A stretch of 64,000 nucleotides of DNA. Origin: Hyphomicrobiales bacterium. Its GTDB lineage: Bacteria > Pseudomonadota > Alphaproteobacteria > Rhizobiales > Xanthobacteraceae. The notes below the pieces were generated by a model, which searched no databases, was not told where the DNA came from, and worked only from the letters and a program-made list of their open reading frames with translations. Below are positions 8,700 to 17,354 of this stretch, in pieces. A program made the translations under genes and the position numbers. The stretch lies in assembly GCA_003169835.1 (NCBI GenBank), contig PNAI01000032.1, positions 62,001 through 126,000 on the forward strand. The letters are read 5' to 3'. Positions within the stretch are counted from its first letter, which is position 1, and each line of letters begins with the position of its first letter.

Positions 8700-9518
8700 G
8701 GAATCTCCGGCTGGCGATTTTGCTGGCAAATCATGTTGGTGCCGGCGCGTTCTTGCCAGTGCCCTGCCCCGAAGTCCAGGAATTGTCTGAATTGATCGCG
8801 CGAACGAGATGCCGAGCGCGCCTGGACGCGGCCGAAAAGGAAAATATGGCAGCGGACTCGGTGCCGCTAAGCCGCTGCATCATCTTCGAGAATCGTGTCT
8901 CGCGCTGCGCCATACAACGCGCGCGCGAGGTGCAACGGTGCGCACTTCAAAAATGAGAGTTCAGATTTTATCGAGGTTGCCGCCGAGCGGAGCCCTGACC
9001 GTTAACGGTATATTATTACCTCCACCGTCTCGGCGAGCCGCTGTAAAAAAATATTGTCACACTTGTCCACGCATCACACACGCCTCCCCGCTTCCCGAAT
9101 CTATTTGATCTGTCCGATACTTCCCTACGGTCAGTGAGTCGCTTGCAGGTCGCGGGATTAACCACAACATTTAGTGCTTGGTTTAGATTTAGCGACTAGT
9201 TCTTGACGCGTGCCACAGGTAGTCATAGCCTTCCAACTGTGCGGCGTGGGTCTGTTTCTCGTCTCCGCCGGACATCTCATGTCAGTCAGCGACAAGCCGC
9301 TCGACAGGACTTTGGTCCTGACGGGTCAGGGTTTCTGTCGCCCAAAAGCGGGGTCACCGCTGCGTGCCAACCGATGCCAAAAGACGGCGCCGGGCCTAAG
9401 TAACAGGGATTGGGTCAATCAGCAGTCAGGGGCACGGACGGCCTTGAGATAAGGCCGGCCGAGGGATGAAATGTCGGTGAACCGCCGGTGCGGTAACGCC
9501 GAGGAAAATGGGGCAAAA
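8700..9518. other. Long non-coding region upstream of nrdJ
   Basis: No convincing gene on either strand over about 820 bases; the open frames here are short and lack family features. The part nearest nrdJ is rich in potential stems: CAGGAC-TTTG-GTCCTG near 9305-9320 and ACCGC-CGGT-GCGGT at 9481-9494, the latter 25 bases before the nrdJ ATG. AT-rich promoter-like sequence occurs near 9005-9060. This suggests a structured 5' leader. I looked for a cobalamin riboswitch and did not find its core motifs. Confidence 0.5.
9162..9177. promoter_or_regulatory. Possible NrdR box upstream of nrdJ
   Basis: The 16-mer CCACAACATTTAGTGC agrees with the palindromic NrdR consensus (ACACWATATATWGTGT) at 12 of 16 positions, including the paired CAC/GTG arms. 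NrdR is the widespread repressor of ribonucleotide reductase genes. A second box at a helical spacing, usual for NrdR sites, is not evident; a weaker match lies near 9047-9056. The call rests on sequence pattern and on the downstream gene only. Confidence 0.25.
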
Positions 9519-12500
9519 ATGAAGATTGCACGGCGCTACACCAAAGACGGCCAGTCACCCTATGCAGACATCGCGTTCCGCTTGACCGCGAGCGAAATCC
9601 GAAACCCGGATGGCTCGGTGGTCTTTCATGCGGACGATGTCGAGGTTCCGGAATCCTGGTCGCAGGTGGCGTCGGACATCTTGGCGCAGAAATATTTCCG
9701 CAAAGCCGGGGTACCGGCACGGCTCAAGAAGGTCGAGGAAGAGACCGTCCCGTCCTGGCTGTGGCGCTCCGCGCCGGACGAGAAGGCGCTCGCCGAACTG
9801 CCGGAGAACGAACGCAACATCGGCGAGGTTTCGTCGAAGCAAGTGTTTGACCGGCTGGCGGGGACTTGGACCTATTGGGGCTGGAAGGGTAAATATTTCG
9901 ACGGCGAGGCGGACGCGCAGGCGTTCTTCGACGAGCTGCGCTACATGCTCGCGATGCAGATGTGCGCGCCGAATTCGCCGCAATGGTTCAACACCGGTCT
10001 GCACTGGGCCTACGGCATCGATGGGCCGAGCCAAGGGCATCTCTATGTCGATTTCCAAACCGGCAAACTGACGAAATCCAAATCCGCCTACGAGCATCCG
10101 CAGCCGCACGCCTGCTTCATCCAGTCGATCTCCGACGATCTCGTCAACGAGGGCGGGATCATGGATCTGTGGGTGCGCGAGGCGCGGCTGTTCAAATACG
10201 GCTCCGGCACCGGTTCGAATTTCTCAAAACTGCGCGGCGGCGGCGAAAAGCTCGCGGGCGGCGGCAAGTCGTCCGGCCTGATGAGTTTCCTCAAAATCGG
10301 CGACCGCGCGGCCGGCGCGATCAAATCGGGCGGCACCACGCGGCGCGCGGCCAAGATGGTGATCGTCGACACCGACCATCCCGACATCGAAGAATTCATC
10401 GACTGGAAGGTGAAGGAGGAGCAGAAGGTCGCAGCGCTGGTCACCGGCTCCAAGATCAACCAGAAGCACCTCAAGGCGATCCTCAAGGCGTGCGTGAATT
10501 GCGAAGGCTCGGGTGACGATTGTTTCTCGCCGGATAAAAATCCCGCGCTCAAGCGCGAGATCAAGGCGGCGCGGCGGAACCACGTGGCGGACAATTACAT
10601 CCAGCGCGTGATCCAGTTCGCCAAGCAGGGCTACACCGATATCGATTTCCCGGTTTACGACACCGACTGGGATTCGGAAGCGTATCTCACGGTCTCCGGA
10701 CAGAACTCGAACAATTCCGTGCGAGTGACCGACGAATTCCTCAAAGCGGTGGAAGCCGACGGCGATTGGGATCTGACCTGGCGCACCAAGCCCGGCAAGG
10801 TCGCGAAGACCATCAAGGCGCGCGATCTGTGGGAGAAGGTCGGCTATGCCGCGTGGGCGTGCGCGGACCCGGGCCTGCAATACCACACGACCGTGAACGA
10901 TTGGCACACGTGTCCGGCCTCAGGCCCGATCCGCGGCAGCAATCCGTGCTCGGAATACATGTTCCTCGACGACACGGCATGCAATCTCGCCTCGCTCAAT
11001 CTGCTCACGTTCCGCGACCCGAAAACCGGCAAGATCGACATCGAGGGTTACGAGCACGTGGTGCGGCTGTGGACCGTCGTGCTGGAAATTTCCGTGCTGA
11101 TGGCGCAGTTCCCGTCGAAGGAAATCGCGCAACTGTCGTACGAATACCGCACGCTCGGCTTAGGATATGCCAACGTCGGCGGGCTGCTGATGTCGTCGGG
11201 CATTCCGTATGACAGCGAAGCTTCGCGCGCGATCTGCGGCGCGCTCACCGCGATCATGACCGGCGTGTCCTATGCGACGTCCGCCGAGATGGCGAAGGAG
11301 CTTGGACCGTTCCCGGGCTACAAGAAAAACCGCGAGCACATGCTGCGGGTGATCCGCAATCACCGCCGCGCGGCCTATGGCGAGAAGACCGGCTACGAGA
11401 AAGTAGCAACGCCACCCGTGCGGCTTGACCACGCGGCGTGCCTGCCGCTGGGCGATAATGGCCGCAAGCTGGTGGAACATTCCAAGCGCGCGTGGGACCG
11501 CGCGCTGGCGCTCGGCGAAGCGCACGGCTATCGCAATGCGCAGGCAAGCGTGATCGCGCCCACGGGCACGATCGGCCTCGTCATGGATTGCGACACCACC
11601 GGCATCGAGCCGGATTTCGCGCTGGTGAAATTCAAGAAGCTCGCCGGCGGCGGCTATTTCAAGATCATCAACCGCGCGGTGCCGGAAGCGTTGCGCGTGC
11701 TGGGCTACAGCGGAAGCGACATCGGCGAGATCGAGTGTTATGCCGTCGGCCACGGCAATCTCGCGCAGGCGCCGGGCATCAACCACACCACCTTGAAAGC
11801 GAAAGGCTTCACGCCGGAAGCGATCGAGAAGGTGGAAAAGGCGCTCCCCACAGCTTTCGACATCAAGTTCGCGTTCAACAAATGGACCCTGGGCGAGGAA
11901 TTGCTGCGCGACCAGCTCGACGTGCCGGCCGAGGTCATCGCATCGCCTTCTTTCGATCTGCTGGCGCACATGGGCTTCACCAAGCGCGAGATCGATGCCG
12001 CGAACGTGCACGTGTGCGGCGCGATGACGGTGGAAGGCGCGCCGCATCTCAAGCCTGAGCATTATCCGGTGTTCGACTGCGCCAATCCGTGCGGGCGCAC
12101 GGGCAAGCGCTATCTGTCGGTCGAGAGCCACATCCGCATGATGGCGGCAGCGCAGCCGTTCATCTCGGGTGCGATCTCGAAGACCATCAACATGCCGAAC
12201 GAGGCCACGGTCGAGGATTGCAAGGCGGCGTATCTGCTGTCCTGGAAGCTCGGGCTGAAAGCCAACGCACTCTACCGCGACGGCAGCAAACTCTCGCAAC
12301 CCTTGCAGAGCCAGCTTATCGCCGATGAGGATGACGACGACAACACGATCGAGGCGTTCCTCGAGAAACCTGCCGCGGCGCGAGCGGCGGCCACCGCCGA
12401 AAAGATCGTGGAGAAGATCGTCGAGCGCATCACGGTGCTGCGCGAGCGCGAGCGGCTGCCGGAGCGGCGCAAGGGCTATACGCAGAAGGCCGTGGTCGGC

Positions 12501-13262
12501 GGACACAAGGTGTACTTGCGCACCGGCGAATACGAAGACGGCCGGCTGGGCGAAATCTTCATCGACATGCACAAGGAGGGCGCGGCGCTGCGCTCGCTGC
12601 TCAATAATTTCGCGATCGCAATTTCGCTCGGGCTGCAATACGGCGTGCCACTCGACGAATATGTTGATGCTTTCACGTTCACGCGCTTCGAGCCGCAGGG
12701 CCCGGTGCAGGGCAACGACTCGATCAAATACGCCACCTCCATCCTCGACTACGTGTTCCGCGAACTCGCGATCTCCTACATGTCGCGCTTCGATCTCGCG
12801 CATGTGGAGCCGAGCGAAGGCGGCTTCGATGCGCTCGGGCGCGGCGTCGAGGAAGGCAGGCCGGCGGGCGGGCAGTCGAAATACGTCTCCAAGGGGCTCA
12901 CGCGTTCGCGCACCGACAAGCTCTCCGTGGTGAGCGGCGGCGGCACGACGACAGGCGGCGGCACTATCGGCGGCGGAAACGTCACCTCGCTGCACGCGGG
13001 CGGCCCGCGCGCGGAAGTGGCCGGCTCAACGGCGCTCAAATCCGAGCCCGAGCAGAAGCTCTCGCCGGCGCAGGCGCTGGAGCATCTGCCGTGGCAGGAC
13101 CCGCGCGCGAACCCGAAGGCGCAAGCGGCCGAGAAGCGCGCGGAAGCGCGCGCCAAGGGCTACGAAGGCGATGCCTGCGGCGAATGCGGAAACTGGACGC
13201 TTCTGCGCAACGGCACTTGTTTGAAGTGCGACACGTGCGGAGGCACGACGGGGTGTAGTTGA
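9519..13262 (+). CDS. nrdJ: Vitamin B12-dependent (class II) ribonucleotide reductase
   Basis: 1247-aa adenosylcobalamin-dependent reductase that makes deoxynucleotides without oxygen or a separate radical subunit. The N-terminus '[17 protein letters not shown]' is that of the long alphaproteobacterial NrdJ. Visible hallmarks are '[13 protein letters not shown]', 'GSGTGSNFS', '[18 protein letters not shown]' with active-site residues, '[23 protein letters not shown]', and 'GQNSNNSVR'. The C-terminal third has '[22 protein letters not shown]'-type sequence, a Gly-rich spacer, and a Cys-rich tail (CGECGN...[14 protein letters not shown]) that probably binds zinc and carries the redox-active cysteines. 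The ATG at 9519, with GGGG five bases before it, is chosen over an upstream start at 9471. Confidence 0.97.
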   Translation: MKIARRYTKDGQSPYADIAFRLTASEIRNPDGSVVFHADDVEVPESWSQVASDILAQKYFRKAGVPARLKKVEEETVPSWLWRSAPDEKALAELPENERNIGEVSSKQVFDRLAGTWTYWGWKGKYFDGEADAQAFFDELRYMLAMQMCAPNSPQWFNTGLHWAYGIDGPSQGHLYVDFQTGKLTKSKSAYEHPQPHACFIQSISDDLVNEGGIMDLWVREARLFKYGSGTGSNFSKLRGGGEKLAGGGKSSGLMSFLKIGDRAAGAIKSGGTTRRAAKMVIVDTDHPDIEEFIDWKVKEEQKVAALVTGSKINQKHLKAILKACVNCEGSGDDCFSPDKNPALKREIKAARRNHVADNYIQRVIQFAKQGYTDIDFPVYDTDWDSEAYLTVSGQNSNNSVRVTDEFLKAVEADGDWDLTWRTKPGKVAKTIKARDLWEKVGYAAWACADPGLQYHTTVNDWHTCPASGPIRGSNPCSEYMFLDDTACNLASLNLLTFRDPKTGKIDIEGYEHVVRLWTVVLEISVLMAQFPSKEIAQLSYEYRTLGLGYANVGGLLMSSGIPYDSEASRAICGALTAIMTGVSYATSAEMAKELGPFPGYKKNREHMLRVIRNHRRAAYGEKTGYEKVATPPVRLDHAACLPLGDNGRKLVEHSKRAWDRALALGEAHGYRNAQASVIAPTGTIGLVMDCDTTGIEPDFALVKFKKLAGGGYFKIINRAVPEALRVLGYSGSDIGEIECYAVGHGNLAQAPGINHTTLKAKGFTPEAIEKVEKALPTAFDIKFAFNKWTLGEELLRDQLDVPAEVIASPSFDLLAHMGFTKREIDAANVHVCGAMTVEGAPHLKPEHYPVFDCANPCGRTGKRYLSVESHIRMMAAAQPFISGAISKTINMPNEATVEDCKAAYLLSWKLGLKANALYRDGSKLSQPLQSQLIADEDDDDNTIEAFLEKPAAARAAATAEKIVEKIVERITVLRERERLPERRKGYTQKAVVGGHKVYLRTGEYEDGRLGEIFIDMHKEGAALRSLLNNFAIAISLGLQYGVPLDEYVDAFTFTRFEPQGPVQGNDSIKYATSILDYVFRELAISYMSRFDLAHVEPSEGGFDALGRGVEEGRPAGGQSKYVSKGLTRSRTDKLSVVSGGGTTTGGGTIGGGNVTSLHAGGPRAEVAGSTALKSEPEQKLSPAQALEHLPWQDPRANPKAQAAEKRAEARAKGYEGDACGECGNWTLLRNGTCLKCDTCGGTTGCS

Positions 13263-13290
13263 AGATATTCTCCAACCAACAGTAGGCAAA

Positions 13291-13629
13291 ATGCGAGTTG
13301 ATCTGAATAACTGTCATTTTGCTGATTGTGTGTACGGCGTTCGAGCGCGCGCTGGCGATGAAATAAATTCAACCAAGAGCCAGTTCACCCGTACTGAGGT
13401 GTCATTTGGTGCGGAGCCGTCTACTACAATTCACTCCCAAAATGACACATTTAAAGACACAGGAACCGTTCTTGAGATTCGGGGAGATGTTCGCCCAGTC
13501 AAGCAGCTTCGCGATCGCTCTAGTCAGCTCGCCGAAAACGGGCGACCCAAAACGATTGTATCTCGGGTCGGTTGGGCACTGAAGTACGGAGAAAATTGGA
13601 GATCTGTCTTCGGCGCAAAGGAGAGTTGA
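13291..13629 (+). CDS. Small beta-helix-like protein, function unknown (first of a pair)
   Basis: 112 aa, not matched to a named family. The first 60 residues read as three tandem turns of about 21 residues: 'CHFADCVYGVRARAGD', 'SQFTRTEVSFGAEPST', 'DTFKDTGTVLEIRGD'. Each has an F-[x]-D/R start and a short V-x-I/V strand, like coils of a right-handed parallel beta-helix. The C-terminal half is basic with no membrane segment or signal. The gene is visibly AT-richer and uses more A/T-ending codons than the flanking nrdJ, which suggests transfer. It ends exactly where the next gene begins. AGTAGG precedes the ATG. Confidence 0.55.
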   Translation: MRVDLNNCHFADCVYGVRARAGDEINSTKSQFTRTEVSFGAEPSTTIHSQNDTFKDTGTVLEIRGDVRPVKQLRDRSSQLAENGRPKTIVSRVGWALKYGENWRSVFGAKES

Positions 13630-13911
13630 ATGCCATTCACGTTCAAGGATTCTACCGTAGACACTGCGAAGAAATTCTATGACGGTCCAGCGAAAGTCGA
13701 TTTGAAGGTGGTTCGAGCACAATTTAGAAATATCGGCACGATGTTTCATGTACGTGACCGTCAGGACAGAATTGAAGGGGCCACTAGCGTAAAACAAAAA
13801 TCGCCGGGACAGCGCTTCGAAAAATTTATTGATCGAAACAAAGGAAAACTTACCGTCGCAGGTCTTGTAGCTGTCTTTGCCAACTTACTTTTTCGCGCGT
13901 TTAGCTCATAG
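13630..13911 (+). CDS. Small beta-helix-like protein with C-terminal membrane segment (second of a pair)
   Basis: 93 aa, not matched to a named family. It starts on the base after the upstream stop codon, with AAGGAG overlapping the end of that gene, so the two are surely co-translated. The N-terminal part has two turns of the motif seen in its neighbour: 'PFTFKDSTVDTAKKFYD' and 'AQFRNIGTMFHVRDR'. The second matches the neighbour's 'DTFKDTGTVLEIRGD'. After a basic linker, 'LTVAGLVAVFANLLFRAF' is a single C-terminal transmembrane helix, so it could anchor a complex to the inner membrane. Composition is AT-rich like its partner. Confidence 0.55.
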   Translation: MPFTFKDSTVDTAKKFYDGPAKVDLKVVRAQFRNIGTMFHVRDRQDRIEGATSVKQKSPGQRFEKFIDRNKGKLTVAGLVAVFANLLFRAFSS

Positions 13912-13932
13912 GAGTAACTGAGCGCAGATCCC

Positions 13933-14193
13933 GTAGGATGGGTTGAGCGCAGCGAAACCCATAACCGTTCGCCCCCGCGAAATCGGGGACCCAGGCTTCA
14001 CTGCATAAGAACTGGATTCCCGCTTACGCGAGAATGAGCGGAGCAGCGCGTTCACCAGTAAACGCAGCAAGCGTAGCCCGGATGGAGCCATCGGGTCGCG
14101 CCAACGGCGCGCCCAATGGTAAACTCCGCGAAATTCGGGGCTGACTTCACCGCACTTTATCATCCCGCATTGCGCTATGCTTCATGCGGGCTA
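13933..14193. repeat. Mosaic of dispersed REP-like intergenic repeats
   Basis: This gene-free stretch is built of short pieces of repeat types common in proteobacterial intergenic DNA. They are: a unit at 13933-13962 with ATGGGTT...AACCCAT arms around GAGCGCAGCG; 'CTGGATTCCCGCTTACGCGAG' near 14013 with a partner 'CCCGCGAAATCGGGG' near 13974; 'GTAGCCCGGATGGAG' near 14075; and a CCCGCAT...ATGCGGG pair with 'GGGCTAC' at 14165-14193. The pieces are degraded and adjoin two broken genes, marking a plastic site. No transposase or RAYT gene is present. Confidence 0.65.
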
Positions 14194-14265
14194 CAGGCTG
14201 GACGGCCGTAGCTGCCGCGTTGTAGAAGGCCTCCGATCCGGGGGCGACAACCGGGAGCGCGCGTC

Positions 14266-14705
14266 ATGACAAACATTTCTGCAACGAGAGTTTCAGCACC
14301 GATCAGCCGCCGGCAAGTGGTTTTGGGCGCGGCGGCGCTTCTTCTCGTCCGGTTCTCCGGCAAGGCCGCGTTCGCCGAGCCGCGAACGTTCTTCATCTTT
14401 TTCGACAAGGAGTCCTCGGAGCTATTGCCGAGCGCCAAGCAAATCCTTGCGGTGATCAACCCCTTGATCAAGCCCAACACGCGCACGACCATCGTCGGCC
14501 ATTGCGATACGTCGGAAAGCGAGCCGGACAAGCTTTCGCGCGCGCGACTGCGGTGCATGCGGCGCTCGTCGATGTCATGAGTATCACCAAGCCCAATGGC
14601 GCAATCCTGTTCACTTCCGGCAAGGGGACGTCGGAGCCGCAGAAGCAGACCGGCCCGAACGTGCCGGAGCCGGTCAACCGGTATGTGTCCATCACCATCC
14701 AGTAG
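14266..14705 (+). pseudogene. OmpA-like peptidoglycan-binding lipoprotein/protein, frameshifted
   Basis: Frame one encodes a twin-arginine-like leader ('SRRQVVLGAAALLLV...AFA') and the start of an OmpA_C domain ('FFIFFDKESSELLPSAKQILAVI', 'TTIVGHCDTSESEPDKLSRAR'). It then runs off into unrelated residues and stops at 14580. The rest of the OmpA domain continues in another frame ('ATAVHAALVDVM' to 'NRYVSITIQ', stop at 14705). The break lies at a (CG)5 tract, 14537-14546. A change of repeat number by whole CG units (two units lost or one gained) would restore the frame. The canonical OmpA motif spacing favours two units lost. It may be a true pseudogene, a slippage variant, or a sequence error. 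Wild type would be about 145 aa. Confidence 0.7.
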
Positions 14706-14750
14706 CGCGGCGCGCAAAGCGCTTGCTCTTGCCGAGCCACGGCCGCGCTT

Positions 14751-14773
14751 CCCTCTCCCACAAGGGGAGAGGG
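14751..14773. repeat. Palindromic repeat CCCTCTCCC...GGGAGAGGG
   Basis: Perfect 9-base arms (14751-14759 and 14765-14773) separated by ACAAG. The same family recurs twice near 40,720-40,870. It lies exactly between the OmpA-like pseudogene and the rmuC remnant. Confidence 0.75.
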
Positions 14774-14790
14774 AGGAGCGTGGGCACGCG

Positions 14791-15045
14791 GATTCAGTCG
14801 CCAAACAGGCCGCCATGGCGCGCGAATTTCGCGAAGAACTTAACGCCGGCTTCCAAAATCTCGGGCGTAATGTCTCCGCAACGCTCGAACACTCCAGCGA
14901 ACAGCAGAAAGAACGGCTCGACGAGACCAAGAAGGCGCTAGAGAGGAGCGCCGAACAGCAAGGAAAAGCGCAAGAAGCCTTGCGCCTGGCGGTCGAAAGC
15001 CGGCTGGACGCCATTCGTCTCGAAAGCTCCGCCAAGCTCGAGGAG
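14791..15045 (+). pseudogene. Remnant of DNA recombination protein RmuC
   Basis: An 85-codon open segment rich in Glu, Gln, Lys and Ala: 'MAREFREELNAGFQNLGRNV', 'HSSEQQKERLDETKKALER', 'ALRLAVESRLDAIRLESSAK', 'LEE'. This is the coiled-coil that precedes the nuclease-like domain in RmuC, where 'AKLEEMR(K/Q)TVDEKL' is usual next. Here homology stops at 15045 and the sequence runs into the clpS terminator end. There is no start region (a repeat lies directly upstream) and no RmuC domain, so only an internal fragment survives. Assignment is from the characteristic coiled-coil wording, hence moderate confidence. Confidence 0.6.
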
Positions 15046-15056
15046 ATTACTTTAGC

Positions 15057-15362
15057 CTATTCCTCCGGCTCGGTGGTGAAGAACAGCGGATAGCCTTTGC
15101 TCTTGCCCAGCTCGGTGGCTTCCTTGGCCTTGGTCTCGGCGACGTCGCGCGTGTAGACCGCGATGACGCAGGCGCCGCGCCGATGCGCCGTCATCATCAC
15201 ATGGTAGGCGTGTTCCGTGTTCATGCGGAACACTGTCTTGAGCACCTGGACTACGAATTCGCGCGGCGTGAAATCGTCGTTGAGCAGGATGACCTTGTAG
15301 AGCTTCGGCCGCTGGGTTTTCGGCTTGAGCTTGGTGCGCGGTTTGACGACGGTGTTGGCCAT
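15057..15362 (-). CDS. clpS: ATP-dependent Clp protease adaptor protein ClpS
   Basis: 101-aa cytosolic adaptor that delivers N-degron proteins (N-terminal Leu, Phe, Trp, Tyr) to ClpAP. After a basic N-terminal tail, the ClpS core is clear: 'PKLYKVILLNDDFTPREFVV' with the ligand-binding NDDFT motif, 'VLKTVFRMNTEHAYHVMMTA', 'HRRGACVIAVYTRDVAETKA', and a C-terminal 'PLFFTTEPEE'. The open frame reaches 15620, but the ATG at 15362 gives the family's length. clpA is not adjacent, although clpS-clpA is common; the rmuC remnant occupies the downstream side. Confidence 0.95.
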   Translation of the reverse strand: MANTVVKPRTKLKPKTQRPKLYKVILLNDDFTPREFVVQVLKTVFRMNTEHAYHVMMTAHRRGACVIAVYTRDVAETKAKEATELGKSKGYPLFFTTEPEE

Positions 15363-15501
15363 TTGGACGTCCTGCGCTCGATGTCGCAGCCAGCGCGGAA
15401 GTATAATGCGCTGGCTTTCCGATTTCACCGGAAATCTGGCTCTTGCGTCCGCCCTGCCCGCGCGCGCATCATCGCCCACGCAACAAGCAACGGAGGCACC
15501 G

Positions 15502-15798
15502 ATGACCGCGTTCAACGCCGTGCGCTTTAAGGTGAAGCCCGGGCAAGACCAGGCCTTCCTCGATGCACATAAGAAAGTGAACCCGATGTGGGCGGGGATG
15601 CGCCACGCCAACATCATCAAGACCGGCGAGCGCAGCTACTGCATCATCGCCGAGTGGGACTCGATGGATGCGCTCGGCAACGCGCGCCTGGAAATGATCA
15701 AGACGCTCGATTCATTCCGGCACATGCTGGAGGACCTCGGCGGCGGCCTCGGCGTCACCGATCCGGTGGCCGGACCGGTCGTGCTGCCGCTGAAGTAG
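15502..15798 (+). CDS. Antibiotic biosynthesis monooxygenase (ABM)-fold protein
   Basis: 98 aa, a single ferredoxin-like ABM domain: 'FNAVRFKVKPGQDQAFLDAH', 'GERSYCIIAEWDSMDALGNA', 'DSFRHMLEDLGGGLGVTDP'. Proteins of this fold are small dimeric oxygenases or heme/quinone-handling enzymes, and the substrate cannot be read from sequence. The ATG at 15502 has CGGAGG six bases upstream. It is followed 20 bases later by a ModA-like binding protein in the same direction, likely one operon. Confidence 0.75.
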   Translation: MTAFNAVRFKVKPGQDQAFLDAHKKVNPMWAGMRHANIIKTGERSYCIIAEWDSMDALGNARLEMIKTLDSFRHMLEDLGGGLGVTDPVAGPVVLPLK

Positions 15799-15818
15799 CA
15801 CGGCAAGCGAGGATCACG

Positions 15819-16571
15819 ATGATCAAGCCGATGTTTTTGGCGGCGGTCGCCGCGGCGCTTGGCGTTTCGTTTGCCTGCGCTGCCGAGATCAAGGTCATCT
15901 CCGCCAACGGCATGCGCGAGGTCATCAACGAGACCAAGGCCAAGTTCGAGGCCGCATCCGGTCACAAGCTCGCGGTCAGCGTGGTGGAGACGGGCGAAAT
16001 CAGGCGGCGCGTGCTCGCCGGCGAGGCCTACGACGTGATCATGGTGCCGCGCAACGCGTCGGATGAGTTCGAGACGCAGGGCAAGGTCGGTGTCGGTGCG
16101 GTGCCGGTGATCCGCGTCAACTTCGGGCTTGCCGTGCGCGCCGACGGACCCAAGCCGGACGTCAGCACACCCGAGGGGCTCAAGAAGACATTCCTCGCGG
16201 CGAAGATCGTGCTGATCACCGACCCAGCGACCGGCGGGATCAGCGGCGTCCACCTGATGGAGGTGCTCAACAAGCTCGGCATCGCCGACGAGATGAAGGG
16301 CAAGCTCGTGCCCAACCGCGGCGGCGGGTTCCACGCCGAGCGCGTGGTCAAGGGCGAGGCCGATCTCGCCGTGCAGGCGGAGCACGAGATCAAGTGCGTG
16401 AAGGGCGCGGCCTTTTTGGACTATCCCAAGGAGTTCCAGCGATCGATCGTGTTCATGGCCGGCGTGGGCACTGCCAGCGCGGAGCCGGCCGCGGCCAAGG
16501 CCTATATCGCATTCATCAAAGGGCCAGAGGTTGCACCGGCGATCAAGGCGCATTGCCTGTCGCCAGGATGA
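15819..16571 (+). CDS. ModA-like periplasmic substrate-binding protein
   Basis: 250-aa type II periplasmic binding protein with a signal peptide ending near 'VSFACAA'. 'EIKVISANGMREVINE', 'FEAASGHKLAVSVVETGEIR', 'GEAYDVIMVP', 'KIVLITDPATGGISGVHLME' and 'GEADLAVQAEHEIKCV' follow the molybdate/tungstate-binding ModA pattern. Ligand residues cannot be confirmed by eye. No ModB/ModC partners lie nearby, so it may be an orphan sensor or scavenger, or bind another oxyanion or small acid. GCGAGGA precedes the ATG. Confidence 0.8.
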   Translation: MIKPMFLAAVAAALGVSFACAAEIKVISANGMREVINETKAKFEAASGHKLAVSVVETGEIRRRVLAGEAYDVIMVPRNASDEFETQGKVGVGAVPVIRVNFGLAVRADGPKPDVSTPEGLKKTFLAAKIVLITDPATGGISGVHLMEVLNKLGIADEMKGKLVPNRGGGFHAERVVKGEADLAVQAEHEIKCVKGAAFLDYPKEFQRSIVFMAGVGTASAEPAAAKAYIAFIKGPEVAPAIKAHCLSPG

Positions 16572-16594
16572 GAGAATCTTGCTAGGAGAGCGAT

Positions 16595-16744
16595 ATGGAA
16601 AATCGCAAGAATCTTATGCTCATCGTCGGCGCGCTGATCGTGGTGATCGGCGTGCTCGGCTACATGCTCTATGACGCGAAGAAAGAGCCTACCGGCGTGC
16701 AGATCAACGTCGGCAAGGACGGGATCAAGATCGAGCAGAAATGA
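16595..16744 (+). CDS. Small single-pass membrane protein (49 aa)
   Basis: ATG at 16595 with AGGAG seven bases upstream. The protein opens MENRKN, then has one hydrophobic helix 'LMLIVGALIVVIGVLGYMLY' and a charged C-terminal tail ending 'INVGKDGIKIEQK', likely periplasmic. Codon use matches the neighbours and the ribosome site is good, so I regard it as real. Similar short proteins are common in Hyphomicrobiales but have no assigned role. It lies 23 bases after the ModA-like gene. Confidence 0.65.
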   Translation: MENRKNLMLIVGALIVVIGVLGYMLYDAKKEPTGVQINVGKDGIKIEQK

Positions 16745-16896
16745 GCGGCGGTACACGCGGCCGGGACCGCGTGTCAGTTCGCCGTTAACCCTCCCCTTCA
16801 GTCCATCTCGTCATCACGGCGTTGTCATCGGCATTTAACATTTCGTTTTGGTCCGCGCGGGCAGGATCGCCGGCGTGTGACGGGTGTGGGGTTTCC

Positions 16897-17118
16897 ATGT
16901 GTAGCGGTTCGTGTTCGGTGACTTCGCCGCTCAGTCAATTCTTGAAGAACACTTCGCCTCAGGCGCTTGCGCAGGTCGCGCTCAAGCCGAAAGATCCGCT
17001 CGACCCCAAGCAACTGCTCGCGGCGCTCAATCCGCTAGATCCTGCATCCAGCACCGGCGCTGCCACGCGCGGGCCGAAGGTTGCAGGCACCGGATTGCTG
17101 GTCGACACTTCCGTCTGA
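16897..17118 (+). CDS. Hypothetical protein, weakly supported
   Basis: 73 codons from an ATG at 16897 with a GGGG run before it. The protein begins MCSGSCSVTS and contains 'QALAQVALKPKDPLDPKQLL', with Pro/Ala-rich sequence and no membrane segment. Third-position GC resembles genuine genes of the window, but no family is recognised and the open frame could be chance in GC-rich DNA. The next 236 bases hold nothing recognisable. Confidence 0.3.
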   Translation: MCSGSCSVTSPLSQFLKNTSPQALAQVALKPKDPLDPKQLLAALNPLDPASSTGAATRGPKVAGTGLLVDTSV

Positions 17119-17354
17119 TTGCCGCTGCGCTTGCAGGCGCGACGCCTGCCATCATCGCGCATGCGTCTGTTGAGACGCACGCGTCGTACCCGGCGGAATA
17201 TCCATCTCGCCGATGCCCCGGATTGGCACACAAAATACCACGGTGCCGCTATTCCGCCCTTATTACACCGCGCCGCATCGGACTACCTCTTGGCAGCAAA
17301 TGGAATTGCGTTAGAATTGTTAATAAGAGTTAACGTTTGAGAGGGACAAGTTCC

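Noticed and set aside
7731-8795. 354-codon plus-strand frame
   Set aside because: Antisense to the DUF2155 and NDUFA12 genes, which are clearly real; composition is Arg/Ala-rich without motifs.
9420-9515. RNase P RNA-like motifs (GGACGGCC, GAGGAAA, GGTAACGCC)
   Set aside because: The motifs are close to the nrdJ start with no room for the conserved 3' two-thirds of the RNA.
9200-9518. Cobalamin riboswitch upstream of nrdJ
   Set aside because: Segments such as CGGTGAA and AGTCAGG recall parts of it, but the core CCGCAACTGT-like motif and the full B12 box are missing and the order is wrong.
11160-12995. 611-codon open frame on the minus strand
   Set aside because: It lies wholly antisense to nrdJ; its sequence is Arg/His/Asp-biased, as expected of the shadow of a GC-rich gene.
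14175-15035. 286-codon minus-strand frame
   Set aside because: It is antisense to the OmpA-like and rmuC pseudogenes, Ser/Arg-rich with no family features.
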